From Bacteroidota bacterium (GTDB taxonomy: Bacteria; Bacteroidota; Bacteroidia; Flavobacteriales; Weeksellaceae): DNA of 64,000 bases. The stretch lies in the NCBI GenBank assembly GCA_023422635.1, contig JAFAGO010000028.1, forward strand, positions 1-64,000, in the 5' to 3' direction. The position numbers were made by a program, and so were the translations under genes. Below are positions 53,471 to 62,600 of the stretch, piece after piece (the stretch's first letter is position 1; every line of letters begins with the position of its first letter). The notes beneath the pieces are model-generated. The model searched no databases. It saw nothing but the letters and a program-made list of their open reading frames with translations, and had not been told where the DNA came from.

Positions 53471-53491
53471 AATTCTATTTGATTATAATTT

Positions 53492-53525
53492 AAATCCTGA
53501 GTACCTTTACTCAGGATTTTTTTAT
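53492..53525 (+). terminator. Terminator of the gldKLMN operon
   Basis: AAATCCTGAGTA (53492-53503) and TACTCAGGATTT (53508-53519), with a CCTT loop and a T-run, make a perfect 12-bp intrinsic terminator. Its tail ends immediately before the ATG of the next gene. Confidence 0.9.
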
Positions 53526-53526
53526 C

Positions 53527-54564
53527 ATGAGAAATAGTATCGATTACATCATTGTCGGAACGGGATATGCAGGCCTTTTTATGGCACATCAACTGCTTAA
53601 AAATAACAAGAAATTTATAATTTTTGGAGATGGTGAGAAATCAGCTTCTGAAGTTTCAGCAGGAATGATTAATCCCGCAATTTTGAAAAAGTTTACCACG
53701 TTTTGGCTGGCTCAAGAACAGATTGATTCTTTAAAAGAAACACTTCTAGAAATTGAAAATTATACAGGAAAGAACTATTTTATTGATCAACCTGTCCATC
53801 GAATTTTTCATGATGAAAACGAAAAAAACCTTTGGATTAAAAAATCAGTTGATCCTGTTTTGTCACAATTTCTGAGTTCAGATTTCAAAGTTTATTCAGA
53901 AGTAAAAAATCCATTCGGCACTGGGAAAGTTTTGCAATCGGGGCGATTGGATGTTCAATCTTTCTTTACTGATATGAAACGTTTCCTTCATCAAAATGGG
54001 AACTTAGTAGAGGAAAGATTTAGATATGAAGATCTGAATGTGGACCATACTATTTATCACGATATTGTGTATAAGAATATTATTTTTTGTGAAGGAATTG
54101 CGGTGAAAAACAATCCATTTTTTGCAGATATTCCCATTCATCCTAATAAAGGACATCATATTAAAGTGAAGTTAAGCAAACCGCTTTCTGAAGGAGAAAC
54201 TTTAAAGAAAAAGCATTTTCTATTTCCTTTGCATCACAACCAATATTATTACGGGGGAACTTACGATCGAGATCAGCTAAATCAGGAAATTGATGAGTCG
54301 GCTGTAGAACAATTAAAATTTGGACTTTCTGAATTTTATCCCGAAAATTTTGAAATTGAAGAAGTGAATTTCGGTTTTCGACCAACAGTGAAAGATCGTC
54401 GTCCTATTCTTGGGCAACATTCCCAACATAAAAATCTTTATGTATTTAATGGTCTTGGTGCAAGAGGAATCCTCAATGCCAATTACTTTTCGCAAGAGCT
54501 TTACCACCTTATCGAAAACGGTACGGCTTTGCACCCGGAAATAGATATCGATAGGTTTTCCTAA
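53527..54564 (+). CDS. FAD-dependent oxidoreductase (DAO family)
   Basis: The 345-residue protein has the N-terminal FAD-binding motif IIVGTGYAGLFMAHQLL (residues 7-23) and the D-amino-acid-oxidase family layout: EVSAGMINPAIL, IFCEGIAVKNNPFF, HPNKGHHIKVKL, YYGGTYDRD and a C-terminal FGFRPTVKDRRPILG-NLYVFNGLGARGILNANYF. The substrate is unknown. No room exists for a promoter after the gldN terminator, so expression must rely on read-through or a start signal inside the hairpin. Confidence 0.9.
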   Translation: MRNSIDYIIVGTGYAGLFMAHQLLKNNKKFIIFGDGEKSASEVSAGMINPAILKKFTTFWLAQEQIDSLKETLLEIENYTGKNYFIDQPVHRIFHDENEKNLWIKKSVDPVLSQFLSSDFKVYSEVKNPFGTGKVLQSGRLDVQSFFTDMKRFLHQNGNLVEERFRYEDLNVDHTIYHDIVYKNIIFCEGIAVKNNPFFADIPIHPNKGHHIKVKLSKPLSEGETLKKKHFLFPLHHNQYYYGGTYDRDQLNQEIDESAVEQLKFGLSEFYPENFEIEEVNFGFRPTVKDRRPILGQHSQHKNLYVFNGLGARGILNANYFSQELYHLIENGTALHPEIDIDRFS

Positions 54565-54696
54565 ATTCATAAATGGTTTGCAACTTTTTTAATGTTTCGT
54601 CAAATTCAGATTCACAAATTATAAAAGTATTAAGATTGATGAACAACTTATTCTGCGAAAACAATTCAATATCGTATTTCTAACATTCCTTTTAAG

Positions 54697-55593
54697 ATGA
54701 AGAATAAATTATCGCTTCTGCTATTGCTTTTCGCAGTTAAACTTCTGTTTTCACAAAACACAATTTCCCTTTCTGATTTTCCAGATAATAAAGTAATGGT
54801 CGTTGCACACCGAGGAGATTGGAGAGAAGCTCCTGAAAATTCAATTTGGGCGGTTAAGAAAGCGATTGAAAAAGGCGTAGATATGGTGGAACTTGATTTG
54901 GCCTTAACCAAGGATAGTATATTAATTTTGATGCATGATCGAACAATTGACAGAACCACTACAGGAGTTGGAAAACCTGGAGATTATACATTTGCTGAAC
55001 TTCAAAAATTCAATTTAAAAGATGGTATTGGAAGTGCTACGCAAATGAAAATACCAACTTTGGAAGAAGTTTTAGAAGTAACCTATGGTAGGATATTGAT
55101 TAATTTGGATAAAGGATTTGATTATATTAATCTCGTGTTTCCAATTCTGAAGATTAGAAATATGCTCGATCAGGTTTTATTCAAAGGAACTGAAACCTAT
55201 AAGGAATTTGAAAAAAAATACGGAAACATTAAAAATGAAATCCATTTTATGCCTATTATCAGACTTGGCCGAAATGAAGGATGGTCGAAAATAAACGAAT
55301 ATTTGGATCATTACAAAGTCTACGGCTTTGAGTTTACCATTGGTAATACCGAAGAAAATATGCTGGATTTCGCTACAATTACAAGCAAAGGAATGAAGGT
55401 TTGGGTTAATTCATTATGGCCACAACATAATGCTTCGCATCAAGATGATTTAGCTTTAGAAAACCTTGACGTTTACGATTGGTACATCAATAGAAAGATC
55501 AACATTATCCAAACAGATCGCCCAAAAGAGTTGATTGATTATTTAAAAAACAAGAATTTATATTTTCAGAACGAAAATTCCTACAACAAATAG
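54697..55593 (+). CDS. Glycerophosphodiester phosphodiesterase family protein, exported
   Basis: The 298-residue protein has a signal peptide (to LLFSQ) and the GDPD barrel: VVAHRGDWREAPENS (catalytic H and R), VDMVELDLALTKDSILILMHDRTIDRTT (metal ligands E, D and the second catalytic H), and a C-terminal WYINRKINIIQTDRPKELIDYL. It hydrolyses glycerophosphodiesters to glycerol 3-phosphate and an alcohol, though some exported relatives act on other phosphodiesters. The 132-base upstream gap contains no recognised gene. Confidence 0.92.
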   Translation: MKNKLSLLLLLFAVKLLFSQNTISLSDFPDNKVMVVAHRGDWREAPENSIWAVKKAIEKGVDMVELDLALTKDSILILMHDRTIDRTTTGVGKPGDYTFAELQKFNLKDGIGSATQMKIPTLEEVLEVTYGRILINLDKGFDYINLVFPILKIRNMLDQVLFKGTETYKEFEKKYGNIKNEIHFMPIIRLGRNEGWSKINEYLDHYKVYGFEFTIGNTEENMLDFATITSKGMKVWVNSLWPQHNASHQDDLALENLDVYDWYINRKINIIQTDRPKELIDYLKNKNLYFQNENSYNK

Positions 55594-55710
55594 AACGGAA
55601 ATTGTTCTAAAGAAGGTACTTTCATAAGAACGTTTATCCTGTTACGCTGGTCTTCAAAATAATACTCTCGAATACCTTTTTCTAGAAATTTAAAATCTCT
55701 ATAACAAAAT

Positions 55711-55731
55711 CACCCACTATCATAGTGGGTG
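55711..55731. terminator. Hairpin between the phosphodiesterase gene and tRNA-Ser
   Basis: CACCCACTAT (55711-55720) and ATAGTGGGTG (55722-55731) are perfect 10-bp arms around a single central C. The T-tail is weak (TAGTTTTG), so this is a possible terminator for the convergent phosphodiesterase and tRNA-Ser. The rest of 55594-55779 shows nothing else. Confidence 0.5.
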
Positions 55732-55779
55732 TAGTTTTGCGTGTTAATTCTGTAACATATTGGTAATTAATATGCTTTG

Positions 55780-55866
55780 CAGAGAGGAAGGGATTCGAAC
55801 CCTCGATACAGTTACCCGTATACTACCTTTCCAGGGTAGCTCCTTCAACCACTCGGACACCTCTCT
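55780..55866 (-). tRNA. tRNA-Ser (GGA)
   Basis: An 87-base class II tRNA on the minus strand with acceptor AGAGAGG/CCTCTCT, discriminator G typical of serine tRNA, anticodon loop CTGGAAA (anticodon GGA, plus positions 55830-55832), a long variable arm and T-loop TTCGAAT. Confidence 0.96.
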
Positions 55867-55926
55867 AATTGGGATTGCAAAAATAGTTTTTTAAAATGAA
55901 CCTTGCAAAAAAATAATTCCTAAAAA

Positions 55927-56946
55927 TTACGAAACGGTAATCTCACCACAAAAATCCTCTTGAAAGGCCGCAGCAAAATTATCTCCGTAAATAGGATGGT
56001 CGATTAAATGCATCGATTTAGTAATTGCACTTTCTGCGGTTATGTCATGACCACTAATGGCACCAATCTTTGTAAAAATCGTGCTGTTTTCGTATTTCCC
56101 AAAAGAAACACCGCCATATAAACATTGGCTCACCACAATAATCTCAGTGCCGTTCGCGCGAATTTGTTTCAACGTGCGTTCCGTTTTCACAGAATTAAAA
56201 ATCGTTCCCGATCCAAAAACTTGCAGTATTAAAACTTTAACCTTTGGAATTTCTTTAAAGAAATCCAGCGTCATTCCAGGGAAAATGCGCCAGAACAATA
56301 CATCTCTGCAAATATGCAAATCCACATTAAATTCGGCATCTTCTTTGGGTCGATAAAGAAAATCCTTCCCAATATTCAAATGCACGCCACTTTCACCAAG
56401 AACAGGGTAGTTCGGACTAATATACGCATCAAAATGTTCCGCAGAATTTTTCAAACTTCGGTTCCCGCGAAGCAATTTGTACTCAAAATAAATGCAAACC
56501 TCTTGAATTACAGCCGCATCTTCCTCGTATAAAGTCGCATAGTAAACGGTAGTTAAAAGATTCTCTTTTGCATCCGTTCGCAAATCGCCAATCGGAAGTT
56601 GAGATCCAGTCAAAATAACAGGTTTTCTCAAATTTTTCAGCATAAAACTAAGCGCCGACGCGGTGTACGACATCGTATCCGTTCCGTGAAGGATGATAAA
56701 ACCATCAAAAAGCGAGTAGTTTTTTTTAATTAATTTGGCAATCATTTGCCATTCTTTAGGCCCCATATCCGACGAGTCCACGGGCTTTTCAAACGAGTGT
56801 ACCACCACATCGCATTCCAAAAGATTCATTTCTGGAATTTTCTCAAAAATATGTTGAAAATCAAACGGAACCAAACTTCCCGTCTCATAATTCTTTTCCA
56901 TGCCAATGGTTCCACCGGTGTAAATCAGGAGCACTTTACGTTTCAT
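55927..56946 (-). CDS. ansA: Type I L-asparaginase
   Basis: The enzyme hydrolyses asparagine to aspartate and ammonia. The 339-residue protein carries the first catalytic threonine in LIYTGGTIGM (residues 6-15) and the second in GFIILHGTDTMSYTASALSFML, followed by PVILTGSQLPIGDLRTDAKENL. The absence of a signal peptide indicates the cytosolic type I. The ATG at 56946 (MKRKVLLIYTGGT) is preferred over the in-frame start 15 bases upstream. Confidence 0.93.
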   Translation of the reverse strand: MKRKVLLIYTGGTIGMEKNYETGSLVPFDFQHIFEKIPEMNLLECDVVVHSFEKPVDSSDMGPKEWQMIAKLIKKNYSLFDGFIILHGTDTMSYTASALSFMLKNLRKPVILTGSQLPIGDLRTDAKENLLTTVYYATLYEEDAAVIQEVCIYFEYKLLRGNRSLKNSAEHFDAYISPNYPVLGESGVHLNIGKDFLYRPKEDAEFNVDLHICRDVLFWRIFPGMTLDFFKEIPKVKVLILQVFGSGTIFNSVKTERTLKQIRANGTEIIVVSQCLYGGVSFGKYENSTIFTKIGAISGHDITAESAITKSMHLIDHPIYGDNFAAAFQEDFCGEITVS

Positions 56947-56989
56947 GGCGCAAAAATACACTTTTCGTTGCGAAGAATTTTTATTATTT

Positions 56990-57180
56990 GGGCATGTCCC
57001 TTACCGAGCTGCGCATTTGCAAAGTGAAACTTTGCAAATGCGCCACCGCTGCATCGGGTCGGGCTGCTCCGGACTACACTTCGTTTCGGTAGCGCTGAAA
57101 ATTAAAGCAGCAACTCGGCTCATCATCATTTCAACGCTACAGCTCCCTGCGGTCGCTCCCTTCATATCCCTCACGCGAAA
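56990..57180. repeat. Putative REP/MITE-like intergenic element
   Basis: This 190-base stretch is GC-richer than its surroundings and codes for nothing recognisable. It holds a perfect 15-bp hairpin (57011-57025 and 57029-57043, loop GAA) and short GC-rich motifs such as ATCGGGTCGGGCTGC and CATATCCCTCACGCG, resembling intergenic repeats I associate with flavobacterial genomes. It fills the divergent gap between ansA and the methyltransferase gene. Only one copy is in this window, so the repeat status needs the rest of the genome. Confidence 0.5.
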
Positions 57181-57217
57181 ATCCGTCTTTAAAGGAAAAT
57201 TTTCGCAAATTTGCAAG

Positions 57218-57892
57218 ATGAAAACGCTGGAACAACAAGAAAAACTCTATCAATATCTTCAACAATTTTTAACAGAAGAACGACTTTCTAAAATTGAAAA
57301 ACAAGCGCCAGAAAGTTCCGATTTTATTCTTCCCGTAATGGAAGATGTTTATCAATTTCGAAATGCAGCAGCAATTGTAAGAAGCGTTGAAGCTTGTGGT
57401 TTTCACAAAATTGTCGCTTTAGAAAAAGAGAATGTTTTCAACCCGAATTTAACAGTTACCAAAGGAGCTGAAACCTGGGTAGAGGTCGAAAAATTACCGT
57501 GGAGTTTAAATTCTGTACAACAAGTACAATCTCGCGGATATAAAATTGTGGCAGTTTCTCCTGAAAAAAATGTGACGATGCTTCCAGACTTTGAAATTAA
57601 GGACCCCATCGCTTTATTTTTCGGAACGGAATTTAATGGTGTTACTGAAAAAATTTTAGATTTTGCAGATGAAACCTTGGCAATTCCTATGTTTGGTTTT
57701 ACGCAAAGCTTTAATGTGTCGGTTGCCGCAGCAATTTGCATGTACGAATTGAAACAAAAAATTCTAAAATCGGGAATTGATACATCTCTTTCCGAAGAAA
57801 AACTTCTACAACTGAAAATCCGTTGGGCAGTTAATTCGATTAAAAGTGGCAAAGAAATTTTAGCAAAATATCTTTCAGAAGTAGATGATTAA
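57218..57892 (+). CDS. SpoU-family RNA 2'-O-methyltransferase (TrmH-like)
   Basis: The 224-residue protein has the SPOUT knot signatures NAAAIVRSVEACGFHKIVALE (motif 1, residues ~46-66), ALFFGTEFNGVTEKILDFAD (motif 2), and IPMFGFTQSFNVSVAAAICMYEL (motif 3). It lies in the size range of TrmH, which methylates G18 of tRNA, but the RNA target is not certain. The ATG at 57218 is preferred; longer in-frame starts run through the repeat-like element and are not credible. Confidence 0.9.
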   Translation: MKTLEQQEKLYQYLQQFLTEERLSKIEKQAPESSDFILPVMEDVYQFRNAAAIVRSVEACGFHKIVALEKENVFNPNLTVTKGAETWVEVEKLPWSLNSVQQVQSRGYKIVAVSPEKNVTMLPDFEIKDPIALFFGTEFNGVTEKILDFADETLAIPMFGFTQSFNVSVAAAICMYELKQKILKSGIDTSLSEEKLLQLKIRWAVNSIKSGKEILAKYLSEVDD

Positions 57893-57953
57893 TACTTGAG
57901 ATTTAGCGATCTTTTTTTTCTCAGCGATTGCAAAACTTTGAGATTACTCTTCG

Positions 57954-58646
57954 TTAAATCATCTTTTGGTAATTCCAAGCGGCAACAAAAACTCCTGCAG
58001 TTTCTGTTCTCAATCTTTGACTTCCTAAGGTTACGGCTTTAATTCCTTTTTCTGCCAAAGTCTGAATTTCTCTTTCAGAAAAATCACCTTCTGGACCAAT
58101 TAAAAAAGTTAATTGTGTTACATCGGGAATGCGGTGAAGATCAATTCTTTCAAGGTTTTGATGGCAATGAGCGACAAAAGTAGAATCGTCATCAATTCCG
58201 TCAACAAAATTCGACAACTTTGTTAGCGGATGAAGCTTTGGGAAATGAAATCGTAAACTCTGTTTGGATGCCGCAATAATTTGTTTCTGAAAACGTTCAA
58301 GGTTTATGTTTTTCCGTTCGGATTTTTCGGTTAAGAGAAAGGTAATTTCCGAAACGCCCATTTCAACTGCTTTTTCTACGAAAAATTCGGTTCTATCGAT
58401 ATTTTTAGTTGGCGCAATGGCAATATGTATTTTAGGTGAGAAATCAGGAAGGTTTTCTTTAAGTTCTTCAACGTTTAGAGATGCCTTCTTTCCTTCAATT
58501 TTTAAAGTTCCAATGGCAAGATTTCCCAAACCATCGGTAACGGAAATGCTTTCTCCAGCTTTCATTCTCAACACTTTTAAAAGATGTTGCTGTTCCTCTT
58601 CATTAATTTGGATTTCAGGAAAAATCTGACCGTAAAAAAGCTTCAT
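57954..58646 (-). CDS. rsmE: 16S rRNA (uracil1498-N3)-methyltransferase
   Basis: RsmE methylates U1498 of 16S rRNA. The 230-residue protein has an N-terminal PUA-like domain (QHLLKVLRMKAGESISVTDGLG) and a SPOUT domain with TEFFVEKAVEMGVSEITFLLTEKSER, LTFLIGPEGDFSEREI and VTLGSQRLRTETAGVFV. It is six bases downstream of tsaD and co-transcribed. Confidence 0.95.
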   Translation of the reverse strand: MKLFYGQIFPEIQINEEEQQHLLKVLRMKAGESISVTDGLGNLAIGTLKIEGKKASLNVEELKENLPDFSPKIHIAIAPTKNIDRTEFFVEKAVEMGVSEITFLLTEKSERKNINLERFQKQIIAASKQSLRFHFPKLHPLTKLSNFVDGIDDDSTFVAHCHQNLERIDLHRIPDVTQLTFLIGPEGDFSEREIQTLAEKGIKAVTLGSQRLRTETAGVFVAAWNYQKMI

Positions 58647-58652
58647 ATTTGT

Positions 58653-59687
58653 TTATTTTTTAAAAACTTCCTCCATATCGTATCGTGCAGATGCGGCTAC
58701 AGATAAATCTGCAAATTCGCCTCTTTCATACTTCAGTTGTCCCACCAACGCAATCATCGCAGCATTATCCGTTGTATATTCAAATTTTGGAATATAAATA
58801 TTCCATCCTAATTGTTCACCATTTATTTTCATCGCTTCGCGAAGTCCTGAATTGGCAGAAACTCCACCAGCAATGGCAACTTCTTTAATATTTAATTCGT
58901 TGGCAGCTTTTTCTAACTTGTTCATTAAAACATCAATAATCGTCTTTTGAACAGAAGCGCAAAGGTCTTGAAGATTATCTTTTATAAAGTCTGGATTTTT
59001 CTTAAGTTCTTTCTGAACGAAATATAAAACCGATGTTTTCACGCCACTGAAGGAATAGTTGTATCCTTCCATTTTGGGTTTTCCAAACTGAAATGCATTC
59101 GGGTTTCCTTCTTTTGCAAGTCGATCCACAATTGGTCCCGCAGGATAGTCGAGTTCAAAAATTTTTCCTATTTTATCGAAAGCTTCTCCAGCAGCATCAT
59201 CAATCGTTTTACCAATGATTTCCATATCAAAATAATCTTTCACCAGAACAATCATCGTGTGGCCACCACTTACCGTTAAACATAAAAACGGAAATTTTGG
59301 AGGTTGAGGATTCGCATCTGCTATAAAATGCGCTAAAATATGTGCTTGAAGGTGATTAACTTCTATTAACGGAATGTTTAAACTCATTGCCAGTGACTTG
59401 GCAAAGGATGTTCCTACAAGTAAGGAACCTAAAAGTCCAGGACCGCGCGTAAAAGCAATCGCGGAAAGTTCTTTTTGTAGTATATTTGCTTTTGAAAGCG
59501 ATTGATCGATTACAGGAATGATGTTCATTTGATGCGCGCGCGAAGCGAGTTCAGGAACTACACCGCCATAATCGTTATGGATTTTTTGGCTGGCTGCAAT
59601 ATTAGAAAGGATTTGGTTTCCTTTAATAACTGCTGCAGAAGTATCATCACAAGACGATTCAATTGCTAAAAGGATTGGTTCGCTCAT
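58653..59687 (-). CDS. tsaD: tRNA N6-adenosine threonylcarbamoyltransferase
   Basis: TsaD transfers threonylcarbamoyl to A37 of ANN-decoding tRNAs. The 344-residue ASKHA-fold protein has ILLAIESSCDDTSAAVI at the start, GVVPELASRAH, the metal motif NHLQAHILAHF (HxxxH), LTVSGGHTMIVLV, DDAAGEAFDKIGK, and VAIAGGVSANSGLRE. The ATG at 59687 gives the canonical N-terminus; the upstream in-frame extension overlaps the divergent tamB gene and is rejected. MtaB in this window acts on the product. Confidence 0.97.
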   Translation of the reverse strand: MSEPILLAIESSCDDTSAAVIKGNQILSNIAASQKIHNDYGGVVPELASRAHQMNIIPVIDQSLSKANILQKELSAIAFTRGPGLLGSLLVGTSFAKSLAMSLNIPLIEVNHLQAHILAHFIADANPQPPKFPFLCLTVSGGHTMIVLVKDYFDMEIIGKTIDDAAGEAFDKIGKIFELDYPAGPIVDRLAKEGNPNAFQFGKPKMEGYNYSFSGVKTSVLYFVQKELKKNPDFIKDNLQDLCASVQKTIIDVLMNKLEKAANELNIKEVAIAGGVSANSGLREAMKINGEQLGWNIYIPKFEYTTDNAAMIALVGQLKYERGEFADLSVAASARYDMEEVFKK

Positions 59688-59691
59688 ATCT

Positions 59692-62600
59692 ATGGCAAAT
59701 TTAGAGAATAATAACGACAAAGGAAAGAAAAAATCGGTTGGTAAAAACATTGGTGATTCCGTTCAGAAAGGGGTAGGAAAGGTGCAAAACACCGTTGAAG
59801 ACGCCGCTGAGCTCGCAAGTGATGCGATTAATCACCCGATTGAAACCGCCGGAGAATTCATTGATCAAGCGTCAAAAGATGTGGTGAGCATAAAATGGTG
59901 GGCGCGACTATTGCAAGTGATTTTTTGGGTAGGATTAACGTTGGTGATCGCTTTTGTAATCGCAGTTAATTTACCGGTAACCAAAAATTGGGCGGCACAG
60001 AAAGTGATTACAAAGCTAAATCAGCAACTGAAATCGCAAATTGCTTTTGAAAGTATTGATGTAAGCTATTTTGGTGATGTTACCTTGCATAAAGTTTCGG
60101 TAAAAGATTATAAAAATTATCCTTTTTTAAAAGCTGAACAATTGTACGCTGATTCGAATTGGTTTTCCATTATTAGCGATTCCAGGAACATGCAATTTCA
60201 AAGTATGTCGTTGGATCAATTGGATTTAAAGGTGATCACATACAAAGGCGACAGCATTTCGAACTTTATTCGATTTGTAGAAATTTTCGATTCCGGAAAA
60301 GCATCAACGCATAAAGAACCTTTTCAGTTAAAATCCAGGATTTACATTACCAATTCTAAAGTTTCTATTGTTAATCAGAATTCCGAAGGAGAACGTGGTA
60401 AATGGTTGATCGCTACTAATTTAAGCTTAACGGTTCCTGAGTTGCGTGTAAAAGGATCCGATGTTTTTGCACAGATTAACAATCTGCGATTCACAACTGA
60501 ACGTTGGGGTAAAAAACACTATGTGGAAACATTTTCTACTGATCTTACCTTAACAAAGCGTTTTCTTTTTCTGGATGATCTTACTTTTAATACGGAACAT
60601 TCGTTGCTTCAAGGTGATATTAAATTTAATCTGAATAACGGATCTTGGGCAGATTTTACCAACAAGGTGCGTTGGGAAATGCGCGTTACCCAGGGAAGTC
60701 AGCTCAGTGGATATGATATTAGCTATTTTGTTACCAATTGGGATAATTACAAACCGTTCAATCTTTCAGGGAAAATGGATGGTCCTTTAAATAAATTCAC
60801 GCTTGAAAATTTCTTAATTCGCAATTCGGACGTCAATATTCGCACGGAAAAAATGAGTGTTGAGGATATTCTCAAGGGCAATTTTAAAATTCAAACCAAT
60901 CAGCTTTCTACCGATTTTACCTATATCGATTTGAAAAAAATGATGCCTTCATTTATTTCAGAAAAGATGAAAAATTTTGCTGATGATTTTGGCAAATTGA
61001 AGTTTAATGGTGGAGTTCGCGTAACGCCAGAGCAGGTGTATGTGCCTTCTGGAAATCTTATTACAGGAATTGGACAAGCGAAAATTAAAGAATTTTATTT
61101 GGAGCAATACAGTTCTCCAGTCCCGAAATATCGAGGTTATGCTGATGTTAATGATTTGAATACCAGTGTAATTACAAAGAATAAACAAGTGGGTTTAATA
61201 AGTGGTAAATTCAATCTTAGCGGCGAAAGCTTTGATGTGAATACGATGCGAATTACCACAAAATCCGATATTTCAAAAATTATCATTGCCGATAAAGAAA
61301 TCAATAATGTGCATTTGGATGGTTTGCTCGATCACAAGCGTTATAACGGTTTGGTAACCATAGCTGATGAAGAGTTAAAAGGAAGCGTAACGGGATTAAT
61401 TGATTTTAGTACTTCTCGAATTAAAGCAGATGTGAACGCCGATATTGCGCATCTTAATTTAAATTATTTTACAGTAAAATCGGGATCTCAAATTTTCAGC
61501 GGCCAACTCGAAGGCTCGATTGCGATGACGGATCTCAACGATATGAACCTTGATGTACAGATGAATCACGTTAATTTTAGCAATGGTTTGCAAAAATACA
61601 AAGTAGATCATGGTTCATTGAAAGCGTATGTAGAAAACGGAAACCGAATTCTTTCTGCAGATGTTCCAGGCGTACTACAAGGGAGAATTTCTGGTAAATT
61701 TAATTTGGAGGATTTAAGCGGAATGGTTCAAAATGGGATCGGAAAAGTATTGGTGGGTCCGGCGCCAAGAAGACAATATAAAAATCAGCGATTTACGGTC
61801 GATTTCAGTGTGCAACAAGGTTTGGTTTCGTACTTCCTGCCTCAGCTTCAGCTGGAATCAGGAGCTTCGGTAAATGGCGGTTATAATGGCGATACGAACG
61901 ATTTGGTTTTGAATGTTGAGGCTCAAAAACTCTTGTATATTCTTACTTCAAAGAAAGAAATTTCAGATCTTGACGAAACCTTTTCGAACTATAATCCGGA
62001 TTACACAATAAATCCGCGTGTGGTTCAAACAAAAGATAGCGCAACAATTGATAATTTTGTTTTAAGAATCAATACTGAAAACCAAAGTGAACAGTTTTTT
62101 GCAAGAGTAGATCGAGCAGCGTATAATCAAAATATACTAAAAGATCTCACCTTAAGCGGACATAATGAAACGGGTAATTTGCTGCATTTGGTAGCGGATT
62201 TTAAATATGGAAGTCCACAAGATGAAACCGACGGCACATTTAAAGAATATGCGTTGAAACTGAATCAAACCACCAATTCGGCAGGAGATTATGTTTTCCG
62301 TTTCGAGCCGACACAAGTGAAGTTTAATGATGTGGTATGGAGCGTGGATACATCTGAGGAATTAGATCATTCCATCACCTATCGTAAAAACACCTCTGAT
62401 TTTCTCATTAAAAATTTGCGAATATATTCTGATGAAAGTGAACTTTTTGTGAAAAATTCAGTCTTTCAATCAGGGGAACATTTTCGGGCAGAAGGTGAAA
62501 TTAAAAATTTCGATATTTCTAAAATTTTCGAAATGCAATCCAACGGCAATTCCAATTCAATTCAAGGATTAGCCAATGGGAACTTCAACATTATAAAAGA

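Noticed and set aside
56945..57217. A long N-terminal extension of the SpoU methyltransferase
   Set aside because: It runs through the GC-rich hairpin element and has no similarity to the family; the family start is at 57218.
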